NCBI RefSeq assembly: GCF_020080835.1
Contig: NC_058159.1
Coordinates: 19,688,474 to 19,752,473 of the forward strand
Direction: 5' to 3'
From: Cotesia glomerata
Taxonomy: Eukaryota; Arthropoda; Insecta; Hymenoptera; Braconidae
DNA length: 64,000 nucleotides
Shown here: one piece after another, positions 1 to 9,745 of the stretch
Layout: every line of letters begins with the position of its first letter
Position numbering within the stretch: the first letter of the stretch is position 1
Program-made: the position numbers and the translations under genes
The notes under the pieces: generated by a model
Told to the model about the DNA's origin: nothing
The model's input: the letters and a program-made list of their open reading frames with translations, nothing else
Databases searched by the model: none

Positions 1-665
1 CGGCTTGATCGATCAACTCCTAAAACTAATCCGCCCTTAACCTTGAAAAACCACGTCGATCACCGCTGATACGGTCAAAATCGGTTGATTCGTTCGAGAG
101 ATATCGTGAACGAAAGAAAACCGAAAAAAGTGTTTTTTTCACATAACCGACATTTCTTATCGGATCGTTTTTGATGTAATAGAATAATTTTTAGAGCTTA
201 AAAAACTGCGTCGACCGCTGCCTAAAACGTAAAAATCGGTTGATTGGTTCGAGAGATATCCTCAACGAAATATTTGGAAACTAGAGTTTTTTCAACATAA
301 CTCCGATATTTTTTGGAATGACTTTTAAACGGCTCTACTGATCAATTCCAAAAACTAATCAGCTTTTAACATAAAAAAACTACGTCGATCACCGCCAACC
401 GCGTAAAAATCGGTTCATTCATTCAAAAGTTATTGCGGTTTAAAAATTTGAAAAATTGTGTTTTATCAAACTTCTATCAGACCTTTGAGCTCGAAGAGCT
501 CAAAAGCATGAGGTTATCTCTTTAAGCTCAGAGAGCTCAAAATAACACTTAAATAGTATTTTTGAGCTCAGAGGGATCAAAAACATCATTAGTGCAATTT
601 TAAGCACCTAGGTATGAAATGAGCGGGAAGTTGCACGGATGGCCTTCAGGGTCTACTGTTTTTCT
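1..665 (+). repeat. Family D dispersed repeat, right part
   Basis: The segment starts inside the repeat (cggcttgatcgatcaa) and runs to the characteristic end, agcgggaagttgca...ggtcta, followed by poly-T. It contains the alternating blocks seen in every copy: an 'aaaccacgtcgat' block, a 'ggttgattcgttcgagagat' block, the 'aaaagttattgcggtt' block, then a run of GAGCTC palindromes at about 485-590. It is cut by the window edge. No open frame is shared with the other copies, so I treat it as non-coding mobile DNA. Confidence 0.8.
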
Positions 666-1132
666 AATTTTTTTTTTCATTTCAATTCATTATAGAGAAC
701 TTCGTATGACTCTATCAAGTACTATATCCATAAAATGAAACAAAATAATTAATTGAAAGTAACAATGGGCTTTCAGACCTGACCATGTCTAATCAGGCCT
801 TATCAGATCAATTCATGCCTGATCAGGCATGGTCATTTTTCATGTCTCATCAGGCCTGAAGACTCATGCCTGTTCATGTCTGATCATGTTCTGATCATTT
901 TTCCCGGGCAAGCGGTAAAATATGAACTAAAATATGTGGAAAAATATTTTTTATTTATTTACTTGAAAATAATTTTTTTTTAATAAGTTGAATACCCGAT
1001 TTTACCTGGCAAAGTTCAATTACTTGCTCACTTACCCGTTCAATGTCGAATTACCCGAAAAATGGGTAATTACCCGGACATTGGCAACACTGATATTACA
1101 CATTGTTTATTGGTATTTCAATTAAAAAAAAA
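666..1132. other. Non-genic stretch with TGATCA and TTACCCG clusters
   Basis: No gene is seen. Positions 776-900 hold a cluster of ctgatca/atcagg words, including a perfect 18-base palindrome at 814-831 (catgcctgatcaggcatg). Positions 1005-1075 hold a cluster of ttacccg words in both orientations. The stretch lies between two oppositely oriented family D copies and may be older transposon sequence. Confidence 0.5.
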
Positions 1133-1728
1133 TTAGGAAAACGGTTGACCCTAAAGGTCATCTCTGCAACTTCCCGCTAACTCCATACCTAAACGCTCAA
1201 CATTTCACTTATTTTGTTTTTGAGCTCTTCGAGCTCAGAAGTCTGATAGAAGTTTGATAAAACACTATTTTTTGAATTTTCAAATCGCAATCACTTTTGA
1301 ATGAATGAACCGATTTTTACGCAGTTGGTGGCATTCGACACAGTTTTTGAAACCTCATAACGAATTTTAAGTTTAAATCGATCAAACGAAGAATTTCGAA
1401 GTAATTCCAAAAAAAACACTTTTTTTGAAATTTTTCGTTTTCGATAACTCTCGAAAGAATCAACCGATTTTGACGGGACTGGTGGCAATCAAAGTGGTTT
1501 TTCAAACAAGAGCGGGATAGTTTTTGGAATTGATCGGTGCAACCGTTTAGAAGTTATTCCAAAAAAACGATTTTTTGAAAATTTTATTTTTGAGATTTCT
1601 CAAAATCTAACGAACCGAATTGATTCAAATTTTCACGAAATTTAATGGCAATGAAACTCTTTGGATCGCCACTTATTTCGATCCGATCGGTCAAGCCGTT
1701 CAAAAGTTATAAGAAGTTTACATACATG

Positions 1729-1790
<62 letters not shown>

Positions 1791-1950
1791 CAGCCGCACG
1801 GACACCATCGCGGGAATAGTCAGGAAAGTTTCCTGTGATCTTGAAACGTCGAGATCTGATGAAAACTCAATTTTCGCAAAACGGGGTGAAACCAATAACT
1901 TCTCGAATTTTGAAAATCTTCGATTTTCTCAACGGGAAGTTAAAAAAAAA
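1133..1950 (-). repeat. Family D repeat, complete reverse copy with (CA)n
   Basis: This copy reads from aattaggaaaacggttgacc (the reverse of the family's right end) to caacgggaagttaaaa (the reverse of its left end), so both ends are present. A (CA)n tract lies at 1736-1788, where forward copies have (TG)n. GAGCTC palindromes lie near 1223-1236. The apparent frames here are microsatellite read-through, not genes. Confidence 0.8.
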
Positions 1951-2071
1951 ATTTGGAATTTAATCAGTAATATCTCGGATTTCCCGTATATGTTTTTTAA
2001 TAATTTAAAATCTCAGGTTGCTCTCATGAAAAAATCAATCGATCTCAGGTGGGCCGAACAGCTAGACTCGT

Positions 2072-3011
2072 GATAATTATTACAATTTAGGGTAAAATGA
2101 CACGGATTTAAGCTAGGTGTCACAAATAAATGAAAATATGACTAACTGCTTAACCACTACTTAACTATTGCATTTAATTATAATAAAAGAAAACTAATAG
2201 ATTGGTCGAGGGAACACGGAGCAGAGCTCCTTGCTCTATAAAGTTCCTCGATTGACTGCCTATTAATTAGGCTACATAATTGTACAGAGATATTATTATT
2301 TCGATTTTTACTTGCATACCGTTCTTGGTTTTTACAAGGCTGAGTAGATGGTAGCTGTCGCATTCCGCGAGTGCGCCACCGTCCTGTGTTTTTATACTGT
2401 CCTTGTTTATTCAACGCTTTTTTGGACCCCAGCACGTCCTCTTTTCACTCCTGTATTTTCACTACATAATCAACCTTATTTTTCGCACATTTATATACTC
2501 AAATCTTATTATTATCACTGCGGCTGTGGACCGACTTGTGCTTTTCTGTACTGTATTTATCCTATTCCTCACCCCTTTCTATCGGTTGTTGGAATAGTGG
2601 CGATGGGGAAACGACAAAGAAAACCCATACCAGTACAGTTCAGCTACGGGAGCGACCCCCGACGGTTGGTATTGGAACTATTCGAACAACCGTCGGGGCT
2701 CGAACCCTCGCATCACGGCATGATGTGCGAGCGAACTAACGGGATAATGACTTAACCCGCTCGGCCATCATGCCGCTTATTGTACAGAGATATATTTCAG
2801 CCATTTTTGATCTCGGGTTACCTCCGAGAACGTCGTTAAAGCCCGGGGGTCCTATACTAAATTGCATGTTTCTACTATCCACAAGCCATGGCGATTTCTT
2901 ATCGCAGAGATTTCCGTTACCTCGTTGGAAGTACCAGCAACGAAAATCTCTGTATGAAATTTAATAAATAATTTGCGTATAATAATTTTTTTAAATCCAT
3001 GAGAACGTTAC
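2072..3011. other. Possible LTR-like fragment with a tRNA-like insert
   Basis: The region ends in cgttaca, like two other LTR-like stretches in this window, and carries short promoter-like and AATAAA-like words. The block 'ctgcggctgtgg.ccgactt' near 2519-2540 recurs near 38262-38282, so this is repeated DNA. No gag or pol frame is present and no target-site duplication was identified. The LTR assignment is an inference only. Confidence 0.3.
2683..2772 (-). other. tRNA-like (Ser/Leu-type) Pol III promoter sequence
   Basis: Read on the minus strand, the A-box region is tggccgagcgggttaag and the B-box region is gggttcgagccc. This is the spacing and wording of a class II tRNA such as Ser or Leu. 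I could not pair a convincing anticodon stem, so I call it a tRNA-derived SINE head or tRNA pseudogene rather than a tRNA gene. Confidence 0.5.
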
Positions 3012-3153
3012 AAATCACTTATTAAAAATCTAAAACTATGTTAAAATTTAACTATGATCACTGATCAAGCTTTTTGACTTTTTCTATTTTTTTTTTACTT
3101 TGACTTAAATTATTTTATAAATTTTCTCTTTATTTTTTTTTTTTTTTGACTAG

Positions 3154-3334
3154 GCAGAAGATCTCTTAGATGACATCTTATCATTTGAAAATGGTTCACT
3201 GAAAGATAGTCAAACCGGCAGTCACACAACTAGTTTACCAGATTTGCAAATAAAACCAGAACCATTGTTACTCACCGACGCAGAGATTCATGCTCTTGCA
3301 AAAGATCGTCAAAAAAAGGATAATCATAATATGA
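3154..3334 (+). CDS. Mitf-like bHLH-Zip factor, exon with acidic segment and start of basic region
   Basis: This internal exon is 181 bases: 60 codons plus one base. A pyrimidine tract ending gactag precedes it and atga|gtaagt follows it. The translation begins AEDLLDDILSFENG, resembling the conserved 'DDIISLE' block of MITF/TFEB proteins. It continues through a LQIKPEP segment to ALAKDRQKKDNHNM, which is the hallmark sequence just before and into the basic DNA-binding region. The last base (a) completes the Ile codon of the next exon at 33529. MITF/TFE factors are nuclear proteins that dimerise and bind E-box/M-box (CANNTG) sites to control lysosomal, metabolic and pigment-cell genes. The 5' exons lie outside the window. 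No upstream Mitf exon was recognised in 1-3153. Confidence 0.93.
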
Positions 3335-4138
3335 GTAAGTTAAATATCACGACAAGATATAGTTTATAGTTGTATCTAGTAAAAGTTTTTAATTTATGAT
3401 GTATCATATCGTACTTCAGAATCTACAGCCATTGTTTATACGGCAATATATTCCAAATTTCCTTAAATAAACTTAAATGCTTTACAAAAATTAGTAGAGT
3501 TAGTTTCTATGCTTTTATAGTGGGTAGCAGCATGAAAAAGCATAAATGATAAATTTAGAAAGCGGTAGAGTTTATAAAATTAAGAGCCGTAAAGTTTCCT
3601 CACTTAAGAGCCATTCTGAGGAAGAAACAATCGATGAAGAATTAAACAGACAATAAGCCAAGTAAAAAAAATATTTTATCAGCTTTGAAAATTTGAAAAC
3701 ACTGTCGAAAGTGCAATACATGAAATGAAAACAATTTTAATTTTGTTAGACTCTCTACTTACTGTTTTATTTTTGTGACTTGAAGGAAAATAATTTATTA
3801 ACTATAAATTATGTAATAATTGTTTATACTATTTTACCTTAATTCCGAACGGAAAAAAAATTTCATTTGAATTTTTAAGCTATCTTATTTGGGATTATAC
3901 ATTTAAAAAATAATCGGTAGAGGCTACCGATTGGTAATCGGTAGAAGTTACCGATTTTTTTTCGGTAGAGGCTACCGATTTATATTTACCGAAGAAATAC
4001 TTTTTGGGGCCTATAACTAACGTATAAATGACATGTCAACATGATTTTCATGTGACAGCAACATGATTTTCATGTGGCAGATAATCCTTTATTAATAAAT
4101 TGATGAAACTTTTTCATTGTAGTCGCTTTTTGTTACTA

Positions 4139-4672
4139 CACGGAAAAAAAATCCTATGAAAAATTACAGTAGTAACATCGTAATCTAGGACTAGACTTTC
4201 AGTAACTTGATTTTTACGATACTGCCGTCTACAGAATACAATTTGAATTATTGAAAATTACGATGTTATTTAGTAAATTTTTTTTCCGCAAGAGCAAGTG
4301 AATAAGAACGCATACTATATGTTTTAATAAAAGAGAGACAGAGTCCAGTAGTTTGCGACGCCACCACCGAAAGATGACCAACTACTGTATGGAGGGTCTT
4401 ATTATGTGACTGAACAGAAATTCACATGTTCCTTCCGATAGTGTAAGGGGATAAACCTTGGACTTGTGGTGGAGAGGACACCGGGTTCGATTCCTCGGTG
4501 ATACAGAATTATATTTTCGGTAACCTAAACTTTTTTTTAATTTGAGTGATAGAAATTTACGATGTTGCATCGTATAAATTACGATGTTTGAGTTCTGGTC
4601 CGGCACTACAATGTCCTATACTAAAAATTACGATGTTTTCATTGTAATTTTTCGTACAATTTTCTTTCCGTG
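4139..4672. mobile_element. Family T MITE (CACGG ends, TA target)
   Basis: The ends are cacggaaaaaaaatcc and ttttctttccgtg, flanked by TA on both sides (4137-4138 and 4673-4674). The terminal inverted repeats extend about 45 bases with gaps and share an 'aaaaattac' block. The empty site in the reverse copy near 25190 reads attacTAtggcaacc, which confirms a TA duplication. The interior holds a tRNA-like sequence and no transposase, so it is non-autonomous. Confidence 0.8.
4432..4508 (+). other. tRNA-like core inside a family T MITE
   Basis: An A-box-like tagtgtaaggggataaacc is followed by a strong B-box-like gggttcgattcctc (about 4483-4496). It lies at the centre of the 4139-4672 element. Comparable cores occur in the elements near 9520-9595 and 23405-23490, in those cases as a different tRNA-like sequence. 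Confidence 0.45.
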
Positions 4673-4790
4673 TATTGCAATCACTTTGGTAACGATTACC
4701 ATCATGGGAACGGTTATATATTATTAATTAAAATTTGTAAAAATATTGATTGATGAAATTTTCGATGATAAACGCCCGAGTCGAAATTTA

Positions 4791-5343
4791 ACGCCGACGT
4801 AGAAACTCCATAAGTAGGATTCCACTCGGACTTGTGGGCTCAAAGTAGATTCTAGTGGCATGTTAAATTAACTCCGACTTTAGACCTTTTAGTAGCCGAA
4901 ATTTCCGTTTTTGAGACTAGAAGGTCCAAAGTTGGAGCTGGTAGAGATAAAAATTAGGTCCGATATTAAACCCCTGTACCCTACTTTATGATAATAATAA
5001 TAACAACACAATAACAGCAATATGATGATAATAATAATAATAGTTCATTTTCAAGTCTGGCCCATGCCATTTGAAAAAAAATGATAAAAAAAGAACTTTT
5101 TAAGTGTCATTTTTTTATTTGGATTTTGATGTAAAGCTAATGCAAGATTAGACCGTTTGACTCTTAATTTGATCCTAACTTTCGCAACTTATAGAATTAA
5201 AGTGGAATTCGCATTCCGTTCTAACCGAGATTCAAACCCGAGCCACGCGCTTGCCAGACCGATAACTAACCCCTACACCGTACGACCGATGAGTTAATGC
5301 ACATCTCATCATTCTTATAAACTAAATCTACAAGGTGACGAAT
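4791..5343 (-). repeat. Degenerate repeats followed by a tRNA-derived SINE-like sequence
   Basis: Positions 4790-4980 contain loosely repeated tccgac/ggtccaaagt words, similar to those at 8935-9075. Positions 4985-5045 are (ATA)n/(TAA)n-rich. On the minus strand, about 5205-5290 read cggtgtaggggttagttatc (A-box-like) and then cgggtttgaatctcgg (B-box-like), a tRNA-derived SINE head. The rest is AT-rich body. No gene is seen. Confidence 0.5.
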
Positions 5344-6732
5344 TGTGACGGCTTATTATTTATAAAATTTATGTTATTTAATATTGTGTTTTGATGAAAA
5401 TCAACAATTTTTTACGAATGTTTATTAATTAAAAAAATGCAAAAGTTATGACCCAGATTTTACTTTTTGTATTTGAGTATTTTAGTTTATTTTTAGTTAA
5501 TTACTTAAAAATTAATAGAAACAATTATTGTTATTAGTGCGGCGATTATTATTTAATTATTGTATTTATTTAGTTAATAATTTTATATTATTGTTACCGA
5601 AGGTATGATTAAATTAAGAAAATAAGCGTGTGAGAAATTATTACGAAGCCGAGCGGATTAATTGTAAAAGAAATTAAAAGACTGGGAAAATTATTCTAAG
5701 TTCCGAACAAGATTTAGTATGGGAAAGTGATGAATGGATATAAAATGAAAGAAATGACGATTATTATTTTGTAAGAAATAAATTAGGTAAGCGAAAATTT
5801 TATAAGTCCCGAGGACAATTTAGTATGGAAAAATCAACGAATGGATATATAATGAAGGAAATTGCGATTAAAATAATAAAGAATTGTGAATTTGACGAAA
5901 CGAATGGATAGAGAATGAAGAAAATTGCGATTAAAATAATAAAGATTTGAGTTTCAAAAATAAAAACTTAGAAATTGGCGAGACGAATGGATAGAAAATG
6001 AAGAAAATTGCGATTAAAATAATAAATAATTATTTTTGAATGCTAGTTCGAGAACACCGGACAGGTGTCTAAAACGACTCTTCCTTTTCGTTACAAGAGA
6101 GTTAGGCAAAAAATGATAAACGCCAAAATTTGGCTCGATAAAGCAAGCAGTAGCTTTCTCGGGAGAATTACTCGGGCGAATACTCTTCACCAAGTAATTC
6201 CAGAGGATGATACTCTACCTGGAGTCTGACCAAGGCTCAGGTAAGTATCATGAACCGACCGGATGAAAGTGCTTCTCCCCGTGCCGAAGCCTTCAGCTGA
6301 GGTACGGTAGGTGATCATAAGCCGTGTAGGTGGGGGCGAAGAGGACACTCTCCATTCGCTCTCGGGGTAGAGGTTTAGGCCCAGGGGTGACGGCTAGTCT
6401 CCTGGGGAAGCGGGGAACCAGCTTTTGAAGTTTAGTTCGCGATTTTGACGCTCACGGCGAGTGAGAGTATGTGTGAGAAGAGTGTTCTAATATATTGTTT
6501 ATATTGTTTAATTTGTTTATATTATTTATATCGTTTATTAACATGATCAGGCCAATAAAGAGGTTTTTCTTTTTTTCTTCGATTTATTTAAAATAAAGTG
6601 TTTTGTTTATTATTTTGTTATTGATAATGTAATCCCCGTTTATGACCCTGGACTCCGGCGAGCAAATTTCGAGCCGGGGACAAATAAATTATTATTTTAT
6701 TTATATAATTTTTGGAAAACGTGGACGTTACA
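5344..6732. mobile_element. Possible solo LTR, about 1.39 kb
   Basis: The stretch begins tgtgacgg and ends cgttaca, an imperfect short inverted pair of the TG...CA type. It contains a GC-richer promoter-like block (6035-6480) and an AATAAA at about 6555 followed by T-rich sequence, as expected of an LTR. Three imperfect 'cgaatggatagaaaatgaagaaaatt' units occur at 5720-6030. No clear target-site duplication was seen and there is no coding capacity, so the call is tentative. Confidence 0.35.
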
Positions 6733-7079
6733 AAGTCAACTTCTTATATTTCTAAAGATGTTGTACATACTTTTGTATATTTTTAATATTTTACTGTAAC
6801 TTATAATGTTTAAAATTATCAATATTAAAAATTCAACTGTAAATCGTTATATTTTAATTTTTTTAAGACCATTTTAATTTTGACAATACGCAATTGTTTT
6901 GGCTTAACAATAAATTAAATAAACACTTGTTAATCCATTTACCTGACTTAGTGAAAAATTTAAGACCTGTATGGGCTCATACATGCTATGAATCTAAAGT
7001 TTTCAATGGTCAAATATTCAAATTATCAAATTGAACCATCATCAGCAAATGAATATGTGTATTATTGAAGATATTGAAA
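6733..7079. other. AT-rich, no feature recognised
   Basis: AT-rich sequence without a plausible frame, repeat unit or structured element that I could identify. Confidence 0.5.
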
Positions 7080-8130
7080 AAAAAAAATAATTTGGAAAAA
7101 AATTTTGAAAAATGCCAAATTTGTCAAATTTTGAATTTTTGAAAATTGTCAAAAATGACGGTCGACATTAAAATTTTGGCTCAAATTTTTTTGTACAATA
7201 CCTTGTACTGATCTTCAAAGATCCTAAATTTTTAGAACTGTTTTCTGTTTTTTCAAAAATGTGAATTTTTTAATTTAAAAAAAAAAATTTTTTTTTTGTT
7301 TTTTGCAACTTCTAAATAAGGTAAAGTTATGCAGATACATAGTATTGTAATTTTGAGCATGAAAAAATTAAATGCACCACGTGGAAATATTAAATAATAA
7401 ATTAATTTCAACTTTTTTTAGTTATTTGGACGTAATCTTAAAGTCAGACTTAACACATGATATAATTCGTTATTTTTTCGTTTTTTTACTTCATTTGAAG
7501 TTGTTGAAGCCACTAATCGTCTTCTTAACATGGAAATAATTTGAAATTCGAGATTAAGCAATATTAATGTGCAGAAATTTGTAAGTAAACAAGTTTTCGA
7601 AAGAACGAAAAAAATAGATATTCTCATCCCATTATTTCTTATTTTTATTCGAATTAATATCGGTTGGAGTTATTTGGCGTTAAAATCTGTAATTGAAGTG
7701 AATAAACGGACAAAATATATAATGCGTTAAAAAAATAAGAAATTATATCATGTGTTAAGTCTGACTTTAAGATTGCATCCAAATAATGAAAAAAAAAGTT
7801 GAAATTAATTAATTATTTAATATTTTCACGTCGTGCATTTAATTTTTTAATGCTCAAAATCACAATACTATGTATCTGCATAACTTTACCTTATTTAGAA
7901 GTTACAAAAAACAAAAAAAAATTTTTTTTCAAATTCAAAAATTCATATTTTTGAAAAAACAAAAAACAGTTCTAAAAATTTCAGGATCTTTTAAGATCAG
8001 AGCAAGGTATTATAAAAAAAAATCGAGCCAAAATTTTAATGTCGACCGTCATTTTTGACGATTTACAAAAATTCCGAAATTGACAAATTTGGCTTTTTTC
8101 AAAATTTTTTTCCAAAATGTTTTTTTTAAT
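7080..8130. mobile_element. Foldback element with arms of about 400 bp
   Basis: Sequence at 7080-7480 recurs in inverted orientation at 7725-8130. For example, ggtaaagttatgcagataca at 7320 matches tgtatctgcataactttacc at 7870. The central 240 bases differ and include a short minus-strand frame that I do not recognise. The arms could form a very long hairpin. The right side continues to a terminal-type sequence at 8365-8390. Confidence 0.75.
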
Positions 8131-9182
8131 AGCCCCAAGTGTCCCCTTTCAAACAAACGAATGAAAATTCCTATATCTATAATAGCATTCGAGATATTAC
8201 AAAAACAAAATTGAAAAATTGAAAAAATCGCGAAATTTCGAATTTGCAAATCTTTTGAAAAAAATTTTTTATTTTTTTTCCTTTGGCAGAATTTTGTTTT
8301 ATGATGGAAGAAAACTTCTGACCAGTATGTATCCAAATCGAAAGGGGTCCATTCCAACTATTGGTCGATTTGACATGGAATGACCCAAATATATCTAATC
8401 ATCATAGTCATTTTTTAAAAGAGTTAATTCTTTCTTAATTTGAATCTTACAATATAGATTACAAAACAAGAAAAAGAGAAACAAAATTGGATAATTTTCG
8501 AGAGTTTCAAATAGAGTCAAATAAAACTGAAAAAAAAATTTGACAATTTTAAGAAAATTAAAAAAAAAATTTTTTTTCGTTGCTCATTTTACTCCTTTTT
8601 ATAGTTTAATTTTTCATTTTTTACCAGTATTATGATATTGCTTCTGCGATGCTGCATTATTTTCATGTTTTATAATAAAAAACATAATTTTCTTTATACG
8701 CCTTTTTGACTCTAAGAAAAATTTTTATAAAACCGAAAGGGCATATATACTTTTGAAATACGCCCTTTTGGCGTTGGTAAATTAAAAAAAAATTTTTTAC
8801 CGATCTTGACGTTTTGGACGATTCTGAGTTGATAAGCAAAAAAAAATTTTTTTAACCTTTAATTTTTTTATCATCATAAATATTTTAAAAATAATTAATA
8901 GAAATTTATTAATATTAAAAGACTGATATTGTCGGACGTGAGGGTTCAAAATCGGACCTCTCGGTGAATGTTCGGATCCCTGGGTTCAAAGTCGGAGTTA
9001 AAGGATTACAGGGCTCTCAGTCGGATCTATTCCGGGTTAGAGGGATCTATATAGGCTCTAAATTTCGACTCCGGACGTTTTGACAGAGGCGTACTTCAAA
9101 TGAAAGGTCTTCTGGTGTTACACTTATCGAGACCTTTCATTTGAGTCTTCACACGATTTTTTTCATACATTTGTGAAATATA
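8131..9182. other. Transposon end and AT-rich spacer
   Basis: At 8365-8390 the sequence ggtcgatttgacatggaatgacc closely resembles the inverse of the terminal repeat of the element at 59502-61187 (gcattc.a.gccaaatcgac). It is probably the end of a related, decayed element whose left end I could not find. Positions 8400-8930 are A/T-rich with no gene. Positions 8935-9075 carry loose gggttcaaagtcgga repeats. Confidence 0.45.
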
Positions 9183-9184
9183 TA

Positions 9185-9600
9185 CACGGAAAGAAAAGTG
9201 AAGGAATTTTTACTATTTCACTATAGTAATTTTTATTAAATTAAATAGTAACGGTGGACTATACTTCTCATTTAGTAATTTTTACGATCTACTATTGTAA
9301 ATTTTATCCAACAAATAACATTAGCAAGAGTCTTAAAAAGTCGAATACTATAGAGCAAATTATACAATATGTGTTTGTGAACTTTACAATTCAACTATTG
9401 TAAAAATTTACAGTTGGTTTTTTTAAAAGAAATATTAGAGAGGGAGAGAGACAGAAGGTTGGACTAATTGGTACCTGTACAGTAATCGAAAAAAGAAACC
9501 GACATTTTCATGCTATCTGAGAATCGAGCCCAGAACTCTGTGCTGGCAGCCAAAGACTCTCTCTCTACGCTATCCGAGGTAAACTAAGACTCATATCGTT
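9185..9600. mobile_element. Family T element, one half, with tRNA-like core
   Basis: It begins cacggaaagaaaagtgaagg after TA (9183-9184). The first 235 bases match the reverse complement of 24755-24975. A tRNA-like sequence on the minus strand follows at about 9520-9595 (cggatagcgtagagagagag as A-box region, ggctcgattctca as B-box region). The opposite terminal repeat is not evident, so this copy seems truncated. Confidence 0.6.
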
Positions 9601-9745
9601 ACCGATATTGTTAACGATATAAGCTCATCCTGGTGTTACACTTAATTAACGAGATCTTTCATTTGAGTACTCACATGCATTTTTGATATATTTTTCATAT
9701 ATACATTAGGGTGTGTCATTTTTAGGCAATATTTTTTTTTTTTAC

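Larger units (their letters stand above)
3895..4790 (+). repeat. Dispersed repeat with ATCGGTAG motif, interrupted by a MITE
   Basis: Positions 3910-3985 carry five or six copies of gaggctaccgatt/atcggtag words in alternating orientation. They are followed by a twice-repeated acatgattttcatgtg and by a ttgttactA|TAttgcaatcac junction. The same sequence occurs in reverse orientation at 25100-25456. The later copy lacks the insert at 4139-4672, so it provides an empty site. No coding capacity is seen. Confidence 0.7.
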
